Source of the DNA: Azorinus chamasolen
Lineage: Eukaryota > Mollusca > Bivalvia > Cardiida > Solecurtidae
DNA: 64,000 bases
Direction: 5' to 3'
Assembly: GCA_963576725.1 (NCBI GenBank)
Contig: OY755237.1
Span: forward strand, 59,883,873-59,947,872
Position 1 is the first letter of the stretch, and every line of letters starts with the position of its first letter. Below the pieces are notes generated by a model, which worked only from the letters and a program-made list of their open reading frames with translations, made no database searches and was not told the DNA's origin. The translations under genes were made by a program, and so were the position numbers. Positions 21,726 to 33,707 of this stretch are shown one piece after another.

Positions 21726-23116
21726 TATCCGGGGAGACTTTTCCTCAATATACCGGCCTGACCACCAGACAGGGTGATTTCAGTATACTCCCTCAAAAAA
21801 GTTTGCGGGGGTATAATATATTTTGGAATTTATTTTATGGCGGAAAATATTTCACTTTTTAGGATTGACATGGGGCACGGTAAGGATTCATTCCCTTACC
21901 ATCATTTTTTAATATTAGAGGGATATACATATAATAGGTACTGTTTTCTACAGGTTCTGTCACTCTTACGCTTTTCAGGTCAGACAATCTTTGAAGTATT
22001 CGACTGGCGACCTGACTAAATTCATGTTTTTAGCGACACTTATGCGAATCTGTCAAAGTGCGTTTTACTCGGCATTTTCTTATTTGCCTCACTTTTGGCA
22101 TAGAAGTTACGTTATAAGTAATGGCGAATCAAGCAGTGGAGCTAGTTTCTGCACACATTGGCGATTTATTGGCGACCATTGGTGATTCTAACAAACATGT
22201 GTGATATTTGGCGACATAAACATGAATATCTGGCTACATGTATTGCAATATTTAGCGAGTCGAAGTGAATATGGCGGTAAACAAGAATAATCAGCATTTA
22301 AATTCCGGCCCCAGGTTTTCCTTCAAGGCGGAAATCGTCGGTTTAAGTGTGTAATCTCTACTCAGTTACCCCGGTAGAGAATGTGGTTGTGGCGGATTTA
22401 TATCCAATAAACATTGTTATTTTCATAGTCAGTAACCTTTCTAGTCCGTATTCAATTCACGGTCATGTTCTTTCTTACATTAATGTTTTGCATATATTTT
22501 CTATTTATGCTTCATATTGATGTAGGTTCGGCAGAGAACAAAATAAAATATTTTGATCGGCTTAGTGTTTTTTGTTGTTGAAAGTACTGTCATGAAAAAA
22601 GATTTATATTATTAAAACAGCAAACAGAGACGACCCTGATAATATGGTTCCTGTAAGAGCTGTCTGATCTGTTTCAACCTTGTATGCATCAAACGTTGTC
22701 AGATTAAGGGTTATTAGAATACTATTGGTTGTAAAGTGTAACCTTATTACCGTTTTCAATTACTGCCAAACTATGTAACAAATTAGATGGGTAATCAGAG
22801 ATACAGATACGGGTGCTTACCCCAAATACTTAAATCGTCATCCATCAAACCCTATACTGTGACCACTCTTTAGAAACTTCTGTTTGAGACGATTCTAAAG
22901 AGTAATCAGCATATAGGATTTGGTGGAGACGGTTCTAAAGATTGGTCGCAGTATAGAGTTTAATGGAGAAATAAAGGAGCTTTTCTTGAAAATGTTGAAA
23001 TTTACGCATCTTATCTGGATCTCTGGGATATCCCTTTAGTCAAGGTGTTCTGTTTCTCACATACAATTATGTCTTTCTAGACACGGACTATAAATAAGAA
23101 TACACTAATAACTCAC
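21726..23116. other. No gene seen; two hairpin-type repeats
   Basis: About 22618-22690 is a GCAAACAGAG hairpin copy. About 22840-22960 is another inverted-repeat type (CTGTGACCACTCTTTAGAA with its complement, twice), with relatives at 55400-55505 and 55640-55705. The rest is unassigned. Confidence 0.5.
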
Positions 23117-23313
23117 AAACTCTTTTTCTCTGAACATGACATGATCTGGATTTTCTTCCTTCATTCTTATAATGGTCTTGCTACATTGCGGCCAAACACA
23201 GTTCATCTGGTGGAAGTAGACAAGTCTAGGTTCTAGAGCAGTGTAGGCAAAATGAACAGCAACAAGTATGTGGAGAAGTGACCCTTCTGCCATCTGACTG
23301 ACATTGTAGGCAA
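23117..23313 (-). CDS. Possible host-gene exon, unrecognised
   Basis: On the - strand, 197 nt lie between an acceptor-like TTTGCCGCTCAG and a strong donor, TTT|GTGAGT (23116-23111). The frame is open for 65 codons and ends in phase 0. It reads NVSQMAEGSLLHILVAVHF, then YTALEPRLVYFHQMNCVWPQ and a CSKTIIRMKEE region. The composition is varied and protein-like, unlike the surrounding repeats, and no second copy occurs in the window. I do not recognise the family. It could be a transposon fragment I fail to place. Its entry phase (two bases complete a codon) would fit the alternative donor of the candidate exon at 46823-47061. Confidence 0.4.
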
Positions 23314-23721
23314 CTGAGCGGCAAATTAGCTATAAATATAATAGAACAATGGTAACTCATAAACACATAAAATTCATAAGTAAAACTACTATCGTGTATA
23401 TAAATTGTTATTTAACCATTGTCCTGTTAGATATACATGAAAGAAATAATGACATCATATATGTATATATATCAGCTCTATTACAGGACATTATGGCATT
23501 GATAGTGACGGTAGAGTCAGATCAACTATAATTTCATAAGCAAACAGAGCAGGCCCTGGTCACTATAGGAGCTGCCTAATCTGTTTACTACTGTTTACTA
23601 CATGTTTACTACTGGCATGAAAAGGCTTTTAGGTGAAATAATGAATTAACACATGACACAGATTACATGACAAACAACAGATATCATGTGAAATTTCTTT
23701 AGTATTTTGGATACAAGTACG
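23314..23721. other. No gene seen; hairpin repeat fragment
   Basis: AT-rich. A partial GCAAACAGAG repeat is at about 23540-23590, with CAGTAGTAAACA-type repeats after it. Confidence 0.45.
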
Positions 23722-24325
23722 TGTATGTGCCATGCAGGAAACATCGCATACAAAACACACAGCCGCCTAAACAGCATCACGACGAAAAACAGTAAATATA
23801 TTCTGAAAATGGGTGATCCCTCGAAAGCAAAAGTAGAAATGCAAAAAGAGAAAATTGCAGACTCGGTTTTATTGAGTCTGTTCATGAGTAGTAATTAAAA
23901 GTGCAACATTACTCACGCTCCCTAGCACCGGCTTAAGCAGTATTCAATTTTCAAAACTAACAACATGAAACTAATGACCCCGAAGGACCAGAAAATATAA
24001 CAACACTGAGAATGAAGTACACTGAGAATGTACATGTATATAAAAGACATAAGAGACGCACAAAGACAAAACAAACAAACAATAGGGGGAAAATGGAAGT
24101 ACCGCCTTTGAACGGTCAGTGACAAATGATACCGGTTTAAGCGCGCCTAACCTCACAGTTATTCCATCCCCACCCTAAAAGACAAACAGTGTAAGAAAAT
24201 GTATCCCCCTCTCCGACAATGGCAAATACATTGATTAAGTGCATGTAAAACGAAAACACATTTAAGTGAAACAAGCGTAGCCACCTATCGGTAATGTACT
24301 CAATGAGTGAGCTGCCTTCAGAGTA
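23722..24325 (-). mobile_element. Naiad tail subfamily B (-) with a nested short repeat (R1)
   Basis: The tail end (complement of TGCAGGAAACATCGCATAC) lies at about 23735-23795. The tail then resumes at 24017 with AAAAGACATAAGAGACGC, TAGGGGGAAAATGGAAGTAC, CGGTTTAAG and the GGATGGAATAA region. Between them, 23799-24016 is one R1 repeat copy in the - orientation. The tail is diverged, with an incomplete TAAACCGGTTTAAACC block. Confidence 0.65.
23799..24016 (-). repeat. R1 dispersed repeat, about 215 bp
   Basis: Family landmarks, read on its own + strand: CATTCTCAGTGTTGTTATA, GGTCCTTCGGGATCATTAG, TTTTGAAAATTGAATACCGC, TTAAGCCGGTGCTAGGGGGC, an internal hairpin CAGACTCAATAAAACCGAGTCTG (loop AATAAAAC), and GATCACCCATTTTCAGAAT. 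Other copies lie at 28345, 28517, 32195, 34905, 41382 and 43036. The ends resemble each other only weakly (ATTCTCAG/ATTCTGAA), so the class is unclear. Confidence 0.75.
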
Positions 24326-24711
24326 ACAAAAGTACAAAAATGAGTCATGCAGGAAACACCACATACAGAAAAAACAGTCGCCCGAACAGCAACACAAGGA
24401 AACGGCAAATGTACATAACTATAAAAACATCAAAAGACGCACAAAGACAAAACAAACATACAATAGGGGGAAGATGGAAGTACCGCCATGGAACGGTCAG
24501 TGACAAAAGTCACTGGGGGGTTAATCCGGTTTATGGGCGCCCAACCTCACACTTATTCCATCCCCACCCTAAAAAACAAACAGTGTAAATAAACGTATCC
24601 CCTTTCCGACTAATCTACAACAACCGCGACGGCAAATACAGTGGTAAAGTGCATGTATAACGAAAACATTTAAGTGAACAAACTGTATCCACCTATCGCT
24701 AGTGTACTCAA
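24326..24711 (-). mobile_element. Naiad tail subfamily B (-), second copy
   Basis: From AAAAGTACAAAAATGAGTCA (tail end) through CTATAAAAACATC, GGAAGTACCGCCATGGAACG, the GTGAC/GTCAC hairpin, CGGATTAACC, CCGACTAATC, and on to TACTCAATTTCC. It is collinear with 54600-54965 read backwards. It abuts a forward Naiad RT piece at about 24712. Confidence 0.7.
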
Positions 24712-25058
24712 TTTCCATTGATAATGCATCGAATAATGTGATTATTATGTGACGGTTACATTATATCGATGTCTTGAAGCAGGAAATTATTAATACCAAG
24801 TCATACATTTCAGTTACTACTGACGAAATGACCATCGTTTCAATCCATGTCAAAAAGTGTTAACAACTTGGAACCGATATTAAAATTACACAACATAAAC
24901 TTCCTACAATGTATTGGTTACCAAAACTACATAAAAAACCATATAAGGCGCGTTTCATTGCAAATTCTAGTTCATGTACAACTACTAAATTATCTATACT
25001 TTTGACTTCTTGTTTAACGAAGATAAAGGAACATGTAAAATTCTATATAATCAATGGA
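24712..25058 (+). pseudogene. Naiad RT fingers fragment with conserved UGA
   Basis: Frame: ASNNVIIM-UGA-RLHYIDVLK (UGA at 24750-24752), then EIINTKSYISVTTDE, a frameshift near 24870, KLPTMYWLPKLHKKPY, KARFIANSSSCTTTKLSILL and TSCLTKIKEHVKFY. It matches the RT N-terminal (fingers) region of the copy at 61077-61400, including the UGA in the same place. It ends abruptly at about 25058, where DIRS-like sequence starts. A partner of similar sequence in opposite orientation is at 42706-43420. Confidence 0.8.
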
Positions 25059-25064
25059 AGTTAA

Positions 25065-27614
25065 ACCACGTCTGGCCTTGGCGGCTGAAAATCCTGATAA
25101 CGGCCACAAGTGAAGGTGGAAGATGGCGGGATCTATATGGAGAACGCCGCCACTCTAAGAGAGAAGATCCCGACCGGGCGGGATCGAGCGTGTAGCTCGT
25201 ACAGGATACCTAGGAGATCGGTCAATCAGGCTATCTGAGGCCACATGGGGGCAATTAGGAGAATACTGCAGATCGACATGGTGATCTTCCGTAGCACAGC
25301 TGGGATTAGAATGAACGGGGAAAGGCATACCCAAAACGTTGGTCCAACTGAAAAGATAGACCATCGACTGCCATGGCTACTGGATCTATGATGAGAGATA
25401 CAAGCAGCGGCAGTTGATAATTGAATCGTGTGGCGAACCGATCTACAATCGGAGAACTGAAGCGGTGAAAAATCTGCGCCACCACAGAGTTCAGAGGCTG
25501 TCCACTAGTACATTCAGCCAGGCAGATATTTGGCAAGCAGAATTATCTGCCTGCTGTATCAGAACAGGAGGAGGTCCCTCGCGTACTCCAAGAGTGCGAG
25601 GGAGTGTGTCTCCCTGTCTTTTGATGTAAGAAACAACTGTAGTGTTGTCTGTCAGAACAAGTACACCATGGTTTCGAACCTGTAACTCGAAAAACTTCAT
25701 AGCTTTATGAACAGCTAGAGGTTTATATGAAGCTGAGACTCCAAAGCCGACCCGTCCAAAGGCCCGTGGTCAGGAGGTCCAGAGATTCCAAGTGGGCTCC
25801 CAAGTCCGTGTTTCTGGCATTCGAAATCAGATAGAGATCTGAATTCGGTGGCGCAGTCGGTACTCCATGAAGGAGACGATCGTTCTCTTTCCATCAGTCT
25901 AGAGCGACGTGGAAGCATGGAAATAAAGGAAGGGGTGGTCAGAGCATCTGCCCAAGGACGCCATTGTGTCAGCAGCAGGGAGCGGAGGTTCTTCAGACCA
26001 AAGACAAACAACATTACAGGGTATCCGCCACACGTTGTGGGGGAGATCCTGATCGTGTTGGAGTCCGTGTGGAAATTTATTCCCACAAAGGCGAAGTCCT
26101 GTGATGGGACGAGATCCGATTTCTCATGATTCAGGAAGGAATAGACCCAGCTGATAAACAATATTCCAGCTGTAGCGGATAAAGTGCAGAAGGGACAGAC
26201 GAATGAACTGGTGAGGCAGTCAATCATCGAAATACTTTATCAGAGTGATACCGGTCTGACGGAGACAAATCGCTACAACCCGATGAGTTTGGTGAAAACT
26301 CTGGGGACCGTAGACAGACAGAAGGGCCGATCATGGAACTGGTAGACGACACCTCTATGTCAGGAGCACAAAACGCATGAACCGGAATTTGGAAATAGGC
26401 GTTCGACAGATCCATGGAGACTGTCCATTGGTTTGGTTTTACGGCCAACCGAATGGAAGAAACTGTCTCCATCTTAAAATGTTCGCCATTTACAAACTCT
26501 TTTATATTCGAGGTATTGATTATCAGACAGAAGGCGCCGCTTAGGTTTGCGCTTGGCAGGGAATCTTCTATGTAGAGGAACTCTGAAACGAGGGGCCTGC
26601 TGCCGGTCTAGCACGGAAATCCGCGTCCTAATCCGGCATGCGAGAAGTAACATCACAGTAGAGTGGAAGGGCAGTCCTGGTCTAAGCAGGGGTCGGCAAC
26701 TCCACGCGTTCCGCAAAAAGACACTGAACGGAGGATACGATCCCTTATTAGCCGGCGGAAGTGGCCTTTTGCAGGTAGAGGAAGGATAGAAAAGCAATCC
26801 TCGCAAGCCCTATCAAAAGAAAAGGAAAGATGCTCTGCCTCTTTTTTTGGAGAGGAAAGGGACTCTTCTGTATATGACTGTGACACGCAATACAACTCTC
26901 GGAAAATGGGGTCGTCGAGTGGGACCACAATGGGCAAAACATCTTCTCAGTCTGAATCCGACGGTGCCTTGGCAAAAGTGGCAGACGGAGCAACACGATG
27001 AGGTGTAGGCCCGAACACAGAAACCGGCACGGAACTGTGGTGGGCAATACCCCCTTAAGAGGAAACAATACGATATGGAAGGGACCGAAGCTGTTGGTGT
27101 GGGCGCCACCGGAAGCCGCACGACTCTGAGGAGGATGGATCCGCTCAAGTGGAAAACCCTCAGTTAGCCAATGAGAGGGTAAAACTCCGGTGCAGTAAAA
27201 TGGTCCTGCAAAAAGGTCATAGAGCCGAGATCGGACGGGTCGAACTGTCGGATCGCAAGTGGGTCAAAAACAGTTAACTTGCCAGTGAAACCAAACGTAC
27301 TGCACCTGTAAGGTCCAAAAAGCTTGGGCATCTGTGGCAAGTAAAAACCCGGAATATTTGCCAGTAGGCTAGTGTGACCGGGTGTAACTAGCCGGATGGT
27401 CCAACCGGAATGGCAGGAAAATGCACCTGCAGAGTTCACTGAAAGATCTGAAAGGCTACTTCTGAACTCGGCGCTACGGAAACATGCCGGGAGTCATGAA
27501 TGGGACTCTGGGAAGGGACCCCCGCATCCGACCAGCAGGGAGTGCCAAATTCACTGACTGGGGAGTGGGAGATTGAAACAGACACAGCCTTGGAGACTGG
27601 TGTCTGAGGTGTTA
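25065..27614 (-). pseudogene. DIRS-like retroelement relic: gag, RT, RNase H, methyltransferase-like region
   Basis: Reading on the - strand: a gag-like region (27.6-26.6 kb), then RT with METVSSIRLAVKPNQW and VSMDLSNAYFQIPVH (26472-26370). Next is the connection region with SDLVPSQDFAFVGINF (about 26120-26073) and RNase H with LVLTDNTTVVSYIKRQGD (25660-25600). After it come SACQISAWLNVLVDSL and the block IVDRFATRFNYQLPLLVS, AVDGLSFQLDQRFGYAFP (25450-25320), which in DIRS elements follows RNase H. The tyrosine recombinase is lost: the copy stops at about 25065 against a Naiad fragment. Many frameshifts. The order and motifs are those of DIRS-like YR retroelements rather than LTR retrotransposons. 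A better-preserved relative with termini is at 47515-54140. Confidence 0.75.
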
Positions 27615-28344
27615 GTCCGGGTCCTCAGAACACATTTTTAGCATGCCAAAAAATAAGTTTGTCAAAGCTATGTTTTATTTAACGGTTTTCATAGTAACTC
27701 GAGGTTTTTCAAAACTACATTGGTTCAGAAAAAGCGTCATAGCCTTGCTTTCAGAGGCAATAGAAGGACAAAACAAGTACGAACCTAAAGCAGAGGAGGC
27801 AATAGAAGGACAAAACAAGTACGAACCTAAAGCAGAGACATATAGCTTGAATATGATATAGATATTATAAATATTCATAAATGCATTCTTATGAATATTA
27901 ATGAGAAATTAAAGAAATGCTTTTTTGTTAGAAAAAAGGAGTTTGTTGTTTAGAGGCTAATCAATGCACAAAAACTATTAAAATCAGGTTTAAAATGTTT
28001 GTTGGTAACCTCAGAATACATTTTGAGCACCCCCCCAAAAAATAATTGTGTCCCAGCTGTCTTATTAAACGGTGTCTATGGTAACCCGAGGTAAATTTCG
28101 AAACTACCTTGATTAAGAAAATGGGGGATAACTTTGCTTTTAGAGGCAATAGAAGGACAAAACAAAAACCAAAGTAAAGCAGAGACATATAACTGGAATA
28201 TGATATGTACTTCTAGTTATATTCATAATGTATTCTTATGAATATTAATGAGGAAGTAAAACAAACGTTTTTAGTAAAACGAGTTTGTTGTTTTGTCTGA
28301 GAGGCCTATTAATATACAAGCATATTGAATTCAGGTTTATATGT

Positions 28345-28462
28345 TTAGTGTTGCACTTTCAATTACTGCTCATGAACAGACTCAATAAAACCGAGTCTGC
28401 AATTTTCTCTTTTTGTGTTGCAATTTTTGCTCTCGGGGGATCACCTCCCTTCAGAATTTATA
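28345..28462 (+). repeat. R1 repeat, 3' half
   Basis: From AGTGTTGCACTTTCAATTAC to CCTCCCTTCAGAATT, collinear with the second half of the complete copy at 28517-28740. Confidence 0.75.
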
Positions 28463-28516
28463 ATCTTCACAACAGCAGGTGTTAAGTGCTTGTGTGGCGG
28501 CCGTAAAACGTCGCCC

Positions 28517-28740
28517 CGTACTTCATTCTCAGTGTTGTTATACCTTCTGGTCCTTCGAGATCATGAATTTCAGTACTTCTTGTTTTGAAAATTGAATACC
28601 GCTTAAGCCGGTGCTAGGGGGCGTGAGCAGTGTTGCACTTTCAATTACTGTTCATGAACAGACTCAATAAAACCGAGTCTGCAATTTTCTCTTTTTGTGT
28701 TGCAATTTTTGCTCTCGGGGGATCACCTCCCTTCAGAATT
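28517..28740 (+). repeat. R1 repeat, complete
   Basis: A full copy from GTACTTCATTCTCAGTG to CCCTTCAGAATT, with the CAGACTC/GAGTCTG internal hairpin. Confidence 0.8.
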
Positions 28741-29389
28741 AATACGATCATACAAAGAAAATAAACCATCTATGGTTCATGTAATATTTCTATAAAGCAT
28801 TATATTCAAGCTAATTTGCATATAACGTGCGTAAATGAATAAGCAATTATACACGAGCACTATATTTAGCATTGTTTCGAGTGTACTCTTTTCTATTATT
28901 TATTTTACGTAAACCATATATTGAACAAAAAATTACAAGAGCAGAGGATCATCACTGTGGGTTCATGAATAATAATGCATATTTATGAATATTAATGATA
29001 TGTAAAAATAAACACATTTGAATGAGCTGTTCTTCTTATCTGAGATTATTTTAGTTAACCAGTACGGAACTTGATACTGACTGAAACAGAGATATTGATG
29101 TCCATGTATATAAATATATAGATAATGAATATCATTTTCAAAATCATGAATATTAATGAGAATGTAAACTGTTGTTGGAAAGTAAGTTTTCTATTATATT
29201 GCAATATACATGTATGTGAACAACACCTTTCATGCATGTTTTATTGAAGACTATCAATTTTATGAGTGTTTTGCAATACAATAGAAAATATAGAGCATCT
29301 CAGCTGCAATCGTCAGCTTATGTTTACCCATACTAGCCTTGTGTGACTTTGAAATCACTCGCGATGTCTTATGTATTTGCTTGATTGTT

Positions 29390-30455
29390 TAACATGCAAT
29401 GCTTCTTGCGGCAGACTGGACAACTCATAAAGTGTGCCTGGCCTGCTGCGGATGCTCCGATTCAGCTCCCTGTCCAGTTTCGTTCCTCTGGACAGGGAAA
29501 CGTGGGAGCTTGCTGCCCGACAGAGGAAGTATTCTTCTCTTTGGTCAGCGACTCCCTCGCCACAGACAAATCACCGTTATTTAAAGCTCAGAATCCTGCT
29601 TCGTCTTTAAAATCTATTTCGTCAACAGCCCCTGTGGCGCAGTCGATTCCCCAGTTGTTAGTTGCAGCTCGGAACCCAACTGCTGGCCTGGGCGAGGGTT
29701 CCCCGTTTACCTCTTGAATGGTGCCTTTTGGTCTGGTGCCAGGTACTCTTGTTGCCAGGTATCCCGGTCAGCTTGTTGTCTGGAGATGTTTGCCGGTTAT
29801 CTATCACTAGTCCCCGGTGTCCTGGTGTCCGTGATTCCGTCATTACGTCAACGGTCTACCGAGCCCCGGCTCAATGATGTCACCGGGCATTCTTTGGCCC
29901 GGTGTCTCAAGTTTGCTCTCCATCGGTCCTCCGGTAGCCCGGTCCCGCCCTTTGGACAGGGGTACAGAAGTGGACTGGTAAATCTACCGGTCCAATCTTT
30001 TCTACTGGGCATTCTGTCTCTACATCGCATTACTTAGTCCTCTTCTACTTTAGATGATTCTGAACATAAATAATTTTCTGTTGAGAAGGCGTGTGAATAT
30101 TGTTTTAGAATCCTCTCATCCTCTGTCTGCCCTAGACCCCCGAATCCTATTCACAGGGGTCCTCTATCCTCTTCCATGCTCGTGTCAGTCGAAAAAGTGG
30201 ACCCCCTAACGTAAGTCTAGGGAGTCTCATTCCCCTTCCGGATGACTTCTTTCCCGTTTGCCTGACCTAGACGAAGATTTTTGTGACAGCCCGACAACTG
30301 GGTGGACCATGTCCGCTAAACTCTTACGGACAAGGGCTCCCTGGGTATCTCCGAGGCCTCAGGCTTCAATTAAAAATCGTCCTGGGATGTTTGATCAGAT
30401 CGCTTGACTTGATTCCGACAACCCCGGGGTGGGCATTAGGCCTTCCTCTCCCAAG

Positions 30456-30489
<34 letters not shown>

Positions 30490-31085
30490 TTCTCAATTCT
30501 TTAGCGTCGGGAGTTGCATCAGCGCCATCAGATGAGGGTCGCTTCAAACATCGACCTCCTATCTGTGGTCTTCTCTGTGGAGCTTGAATCTGAAGTTACT
30601 AAGTGGCTTTCATACCATCTGGACCGTTCGACCCAACTGACCTTGGGTCAAGGGCTCACATCGACAGCGAATATGCTCCGCTGTCGCTTGTGACACCGTC
30701 CCCTAGTCTGCAGGACAAGTCGAAGGACGAGCTGTGGGCGTTTCCCTTAGCCTCCGAACTACTTTTATGAGGTAACATTAAAGAGAAAGAGCCGACAGGG
30801 CTTCTACCAGGAACCCTCCCGCTTCCGGTCTGGGTTTCTTGGAAAATCCCTAAGTTTGAATGTAAGCCTCTTACGGGACCTCCCAAGAAATGTAAGACAA
30901 CCAGGCCCTATTCTGCCCTCAGCGGGGCCCAACCAAGAGTCGGTTAGGACCGATCCCTTTTCCCCCTAGCTCGGGACTGGCATCTCAGGGTTCCTTTCTT
31001 TTCCACTCTATGGGTTCTGGGCCTTCTAGACCCCAACCCTAGGGATTCGCCCTTTCTGTCCCCTTCCGATCCGACCCTGTATCAA
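29390..31085 (+). pseudogene. DIRS-like gag region relic
   Basis: Starts near DWTTHKVCLACCGC (29410), which resembles STADLDTHKVCL in the gag region of the DIRS copy at 53.8 kb. GC-richer than its surroundings, with open frames of 60-110 codons that do not join. Further on come VELESEVTKWLSYHLDRST (about 30570) and a proline-rich stretch, then nothing that aligns to RT. A CT tract lies at about 30458-30495. The match to DIRS gag is weak, resting on a few motifs. It fills the spacer of the second inverted repeat. Confidence 0.4.
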
Positions 31086-31089
31086 TGTG

Positions 31090-32735
31090 GTGCACTATCA
31101 CTCATGCAGTTAAATAAGGCTTTTGGACACATAATCAAATATGCACTTTCAATAAGATTTTAAATAAATAATAGTTCATTTAAATGTGTTTATTTTTTAC
31201 ATCTCATTAATATTTATAAATATGGCATTTATATTCAAAGACATGAACAAATCAATAATATACACAAAGTAAAGATCCTCTGCTCTCGTCGTTTTTGGTA
31301 CAATATCTATTATTTTACTTAATAACAATCACAGAAAAGATAGTATACTTACAATACAAGGATCATAGAAAATTGCATATTTATTTACGCATATCATATG
31401 CAAATGAGTTTTAAATATGCATGCTTTATAGAAACATTACATGAAACAAAGATGGTTTATTTTCTTTGTATGATTACATGAAAACATTCAAACCTGAATT
31501 CAATAACTCTTGTTTATTAATAGACTTCTCAGACTAAACAATAAACTCCGTTTTTCTTAAATAACTGATATTTTACTTCCTCATTAATATTCATAAGAAT
31601 AAAAGTACGAATATTAGTTAAATTACATATCATATTCAAGTTATATGTGTTTGCTTTACTTTGGTTCTTGTTTTGTCCTTCTAGTGCCTCTTAAAGCAAA
31701 GTTATGACCCCATTTTCTTAGTCACGGATGTTTCGAAATTTACATCGGTTACCATGGAAACCGTTTAATAAAACATAGCTGGGACACAATTATTTTGGAA
31801 GAATGCTCAAAACGTGTTTTGAGGACCCCAAAAAACAATTTAAACCTGAATTCAATAATTTGTGTGCATTTATAGGCATCTAAGACTAAACAACAAACTC
31901 CTTTTTCTAAAAAAAGCGGAGTTGTTTTACTTCCTCATTAAAATTCATCAGTTATATATATAAATATTATCAAAATTATACATTATAATCAAGCGATATT
32001 TGTCTGCTTCACTTTGGTTTTCGTTTTGTCCTTCTATTGCCTCTGAAAGCAAAGTTATGACGCATTGTCCAACCAAGGATGTTTCGAAATTTACCTAGAG
32101 TTACCATGGAAACCTTTTAATAAAACATAGATGGACAAAATTATTTTGGGAGAATGCTCACAATCTGTTCTGAGGACCCCGACAAACAATTTAAATTCTG
32201 AAGGGAGGTGATCCCCCGAGAGCAAAAATTGCAACACAAAAAGAGAAAATTGCAGACTCGGTTTTATTGAGTCTGTTCATGAACAGTAATTGAAAGTGCA
32301 ACACTGCTCACGCCCCCTAGCACCGGCTTAAGCGGTATTCAATTTTCAGAACAAGAAGTACTGAAATTCATGATCTCAAAGGATCAGAAGGTATAACAAC
32401 ACTGAGAATGAAGTACCTAAATTCAATAATTTTTGTGGATTAATAAGCATCACGAAGAGAACAAACCCATTTTTTCTAAAAAACACATTTTTTAATTCCT
32501 CATTTACATTCATAATAATGTATTCATGAATATTAATAAAATCACATATCACATTCAAGCGATATGTCCCTGCTTTACTTTGGTACTTGTTTTGTCCTAT
32601 TGCCCAGAAAAGTCATGACGCATTTTCTGAACCAAAGTAGTTTCGAAAATTACTTAAAACATAGCTGGAACAAACTTAGTTTTGGGGTATGCTGAAAATG
32701 TGTTCTGGGGACCCCAGCGAACAATTTGGAACCGA
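31090..32735 (-). repeat. Right arm of second long inverted repeat
   Basis: Reverse-complement units of the 27.6-29.0 kb block: TTTTGTCCTTCTA(G/T)TGCCTC, CTCATTAATATTCATAAG, AACAAACTCC(T)TTTTTCT, with copies starting near 32735, 32190, 31840 and 31480. An R1 copy sits at 32195-32420. The distal part (31170-31480) mirrors 28745-29040 (ATGGTTTATTTTCTTTGTAT, GATCCTCTGCTCT). Confidence 0.65.
32195..32420 (-). repeat. R1 repeat, complete
   Basis: A full - strand copy, ATTCTGAAGGGAGGTGATCC to CACTGAGAATGAAGTAC. Confidence 0.8.
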
Positions 32736-32779
32736 TGAAAAAAGTCTAGGGGGATGCTACGGTAACCATGACTAGGATC

Positions 32780-33115
32780 CAGCCTAAAAGGGGTCGATAA
32801 CCAAACATACAGTGTGTTGCAATATAACAGGGTCAAAACCTTTCTTCCTAAAAGTTTTAATGCGTTTAATAATAAAATCGTGAAAATGGATATAACCTCG
32901 AAATTTACTAAGTTTGTAGATAATATAACCATAGAAAACTGGGTGACAAATGCCTTGTTGCAGTAACGTTCGTAAATTCCAGTTATATTTACTAATGAGA
33001 GGTGAACTTCGATAATACAATTTTGAAAAAAAACACTTTCCGAATGTTATGATATTTGTAACCTTGCTTAAGAAGTTTATGAGTTATAACTAAATTGCGA
33101 CTGTTAATGTCTTAT
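32780..33115 (-). pseudogene. Naiad RT C-terminal fragment
   Basis: Reading on the - strand: KLLKQGYKYHNIRK-like start, SPLISKYNWNLRTLLQQGIC, FYGYIIYKLSKFRGY and the KTFRKKGFDPVILQHTVCL region. A stop follows VIDPF (32784-32786). It lacks a tail and immediately follows, in the same orientation, the 3' end of the larger copy at 33139-39097. It is therefore the downstream partner of a head-to-tail pair. Confidence 0.75.
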
Positions 33116-33639
33116 AACAAAGGAAAGGGAATAAATGAAAAAGAAGTAAAGACAAGCAGGCAAAGACGCAACCACCACCAAAGCATCGATAGATAGCATG
33201 ACACACACACGCACGCAAGCACGCACGCACACACACATACACGAGATGAACACAGAAAACACCAACAAGACACACAAGGACTAGAGATTAACGTTTCACA
33301 CATAGACAAAAGCACAAGTACAAAGACAGAAGACAAACAAAAGCAAGGGTTACAAAGAGAGTACCGCCTTGGCACGGTCAGTAGCAAAAACACCACTGGG
33401 GGTTTAAACCGGTTTACGGACGTCCTAAACTCACGCTTCTCTCAAAGTCACCGTATCTTTACAAAAAGTAAAAATAAAGGTATCTCCGCCGGATTTACCC
33501 ACAACATAGAAGACGGTTAACATATGACAATATGTAAAACATAGCATAATAACTTGAAAATCCGTCAAATATGTACTCAATGACTTGGCTGAAGTCAGAG
33601 CACCTGCAAGGAGGCCGTTAAGGGCACGACAGGGAAAGA

Positions 33640-33707
33640 TAATACATGAGTCTGGTAAGCTCCTCCCACAGTTTAAGAGTTTAAGAGTATACCATCATAG
33701 AGTACTA
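33640..33707 (-). promoter_or_regulatory. SECIS-like hairpin in Naiad copy
   Basis: On the - strand: UAG at 33707-33705 within UAGUAC, AUGA 33698-33695, UGGUAUACUCUU, AAA, then a short duplicated CUCUUAAA, the returning GGAGGAGCUUACCA, GA, and GUAUUA (33645-33640). Only the apical loop is lengthened. Confidence 0.6.

Larger units (their letters stand above)
27615..29290 (+). repeat. Left arm of second long inverted repeat; ~370-bp tandem units
   Basis: Units begin near AGGACC...AAAACA and contain TTATTTAACGGTTTTCATAG, AGAGGCAATAGAAGGACAAA, GAATATTAATGAG and GGAGTTTGTTG. Copies start at about 27620 and 28005, with more diverged sequence from 28745. A 33-bp direct duplication (AGGCAATAGAAGGACAAAAC...) lies at about 27756-27820. 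The block is matched in reverse by 31090-32735. Two R1 repeats are inserted (28345-28462 and 28517-28740), and 28463-28516 resembles the Naiad 5' leader (GTGTGGCGGCCGTAAAACG). Confidence 0.65.

Noticed and set aside
26547..27001. Forward-strand open frames of 80-112 codons at 25.8-27.0 kb
   Set aside because: Antisense to DIRS gag/RT coding that carries recognisable motifs on the other strand.
27751..27836. Duplicated EAIEGQNKYEPKAE peptide as a small repeat protein
   Set aside because: A 33-bp tandem duplication inside a non-coding inverted-repeat unit; other units lack the frame.
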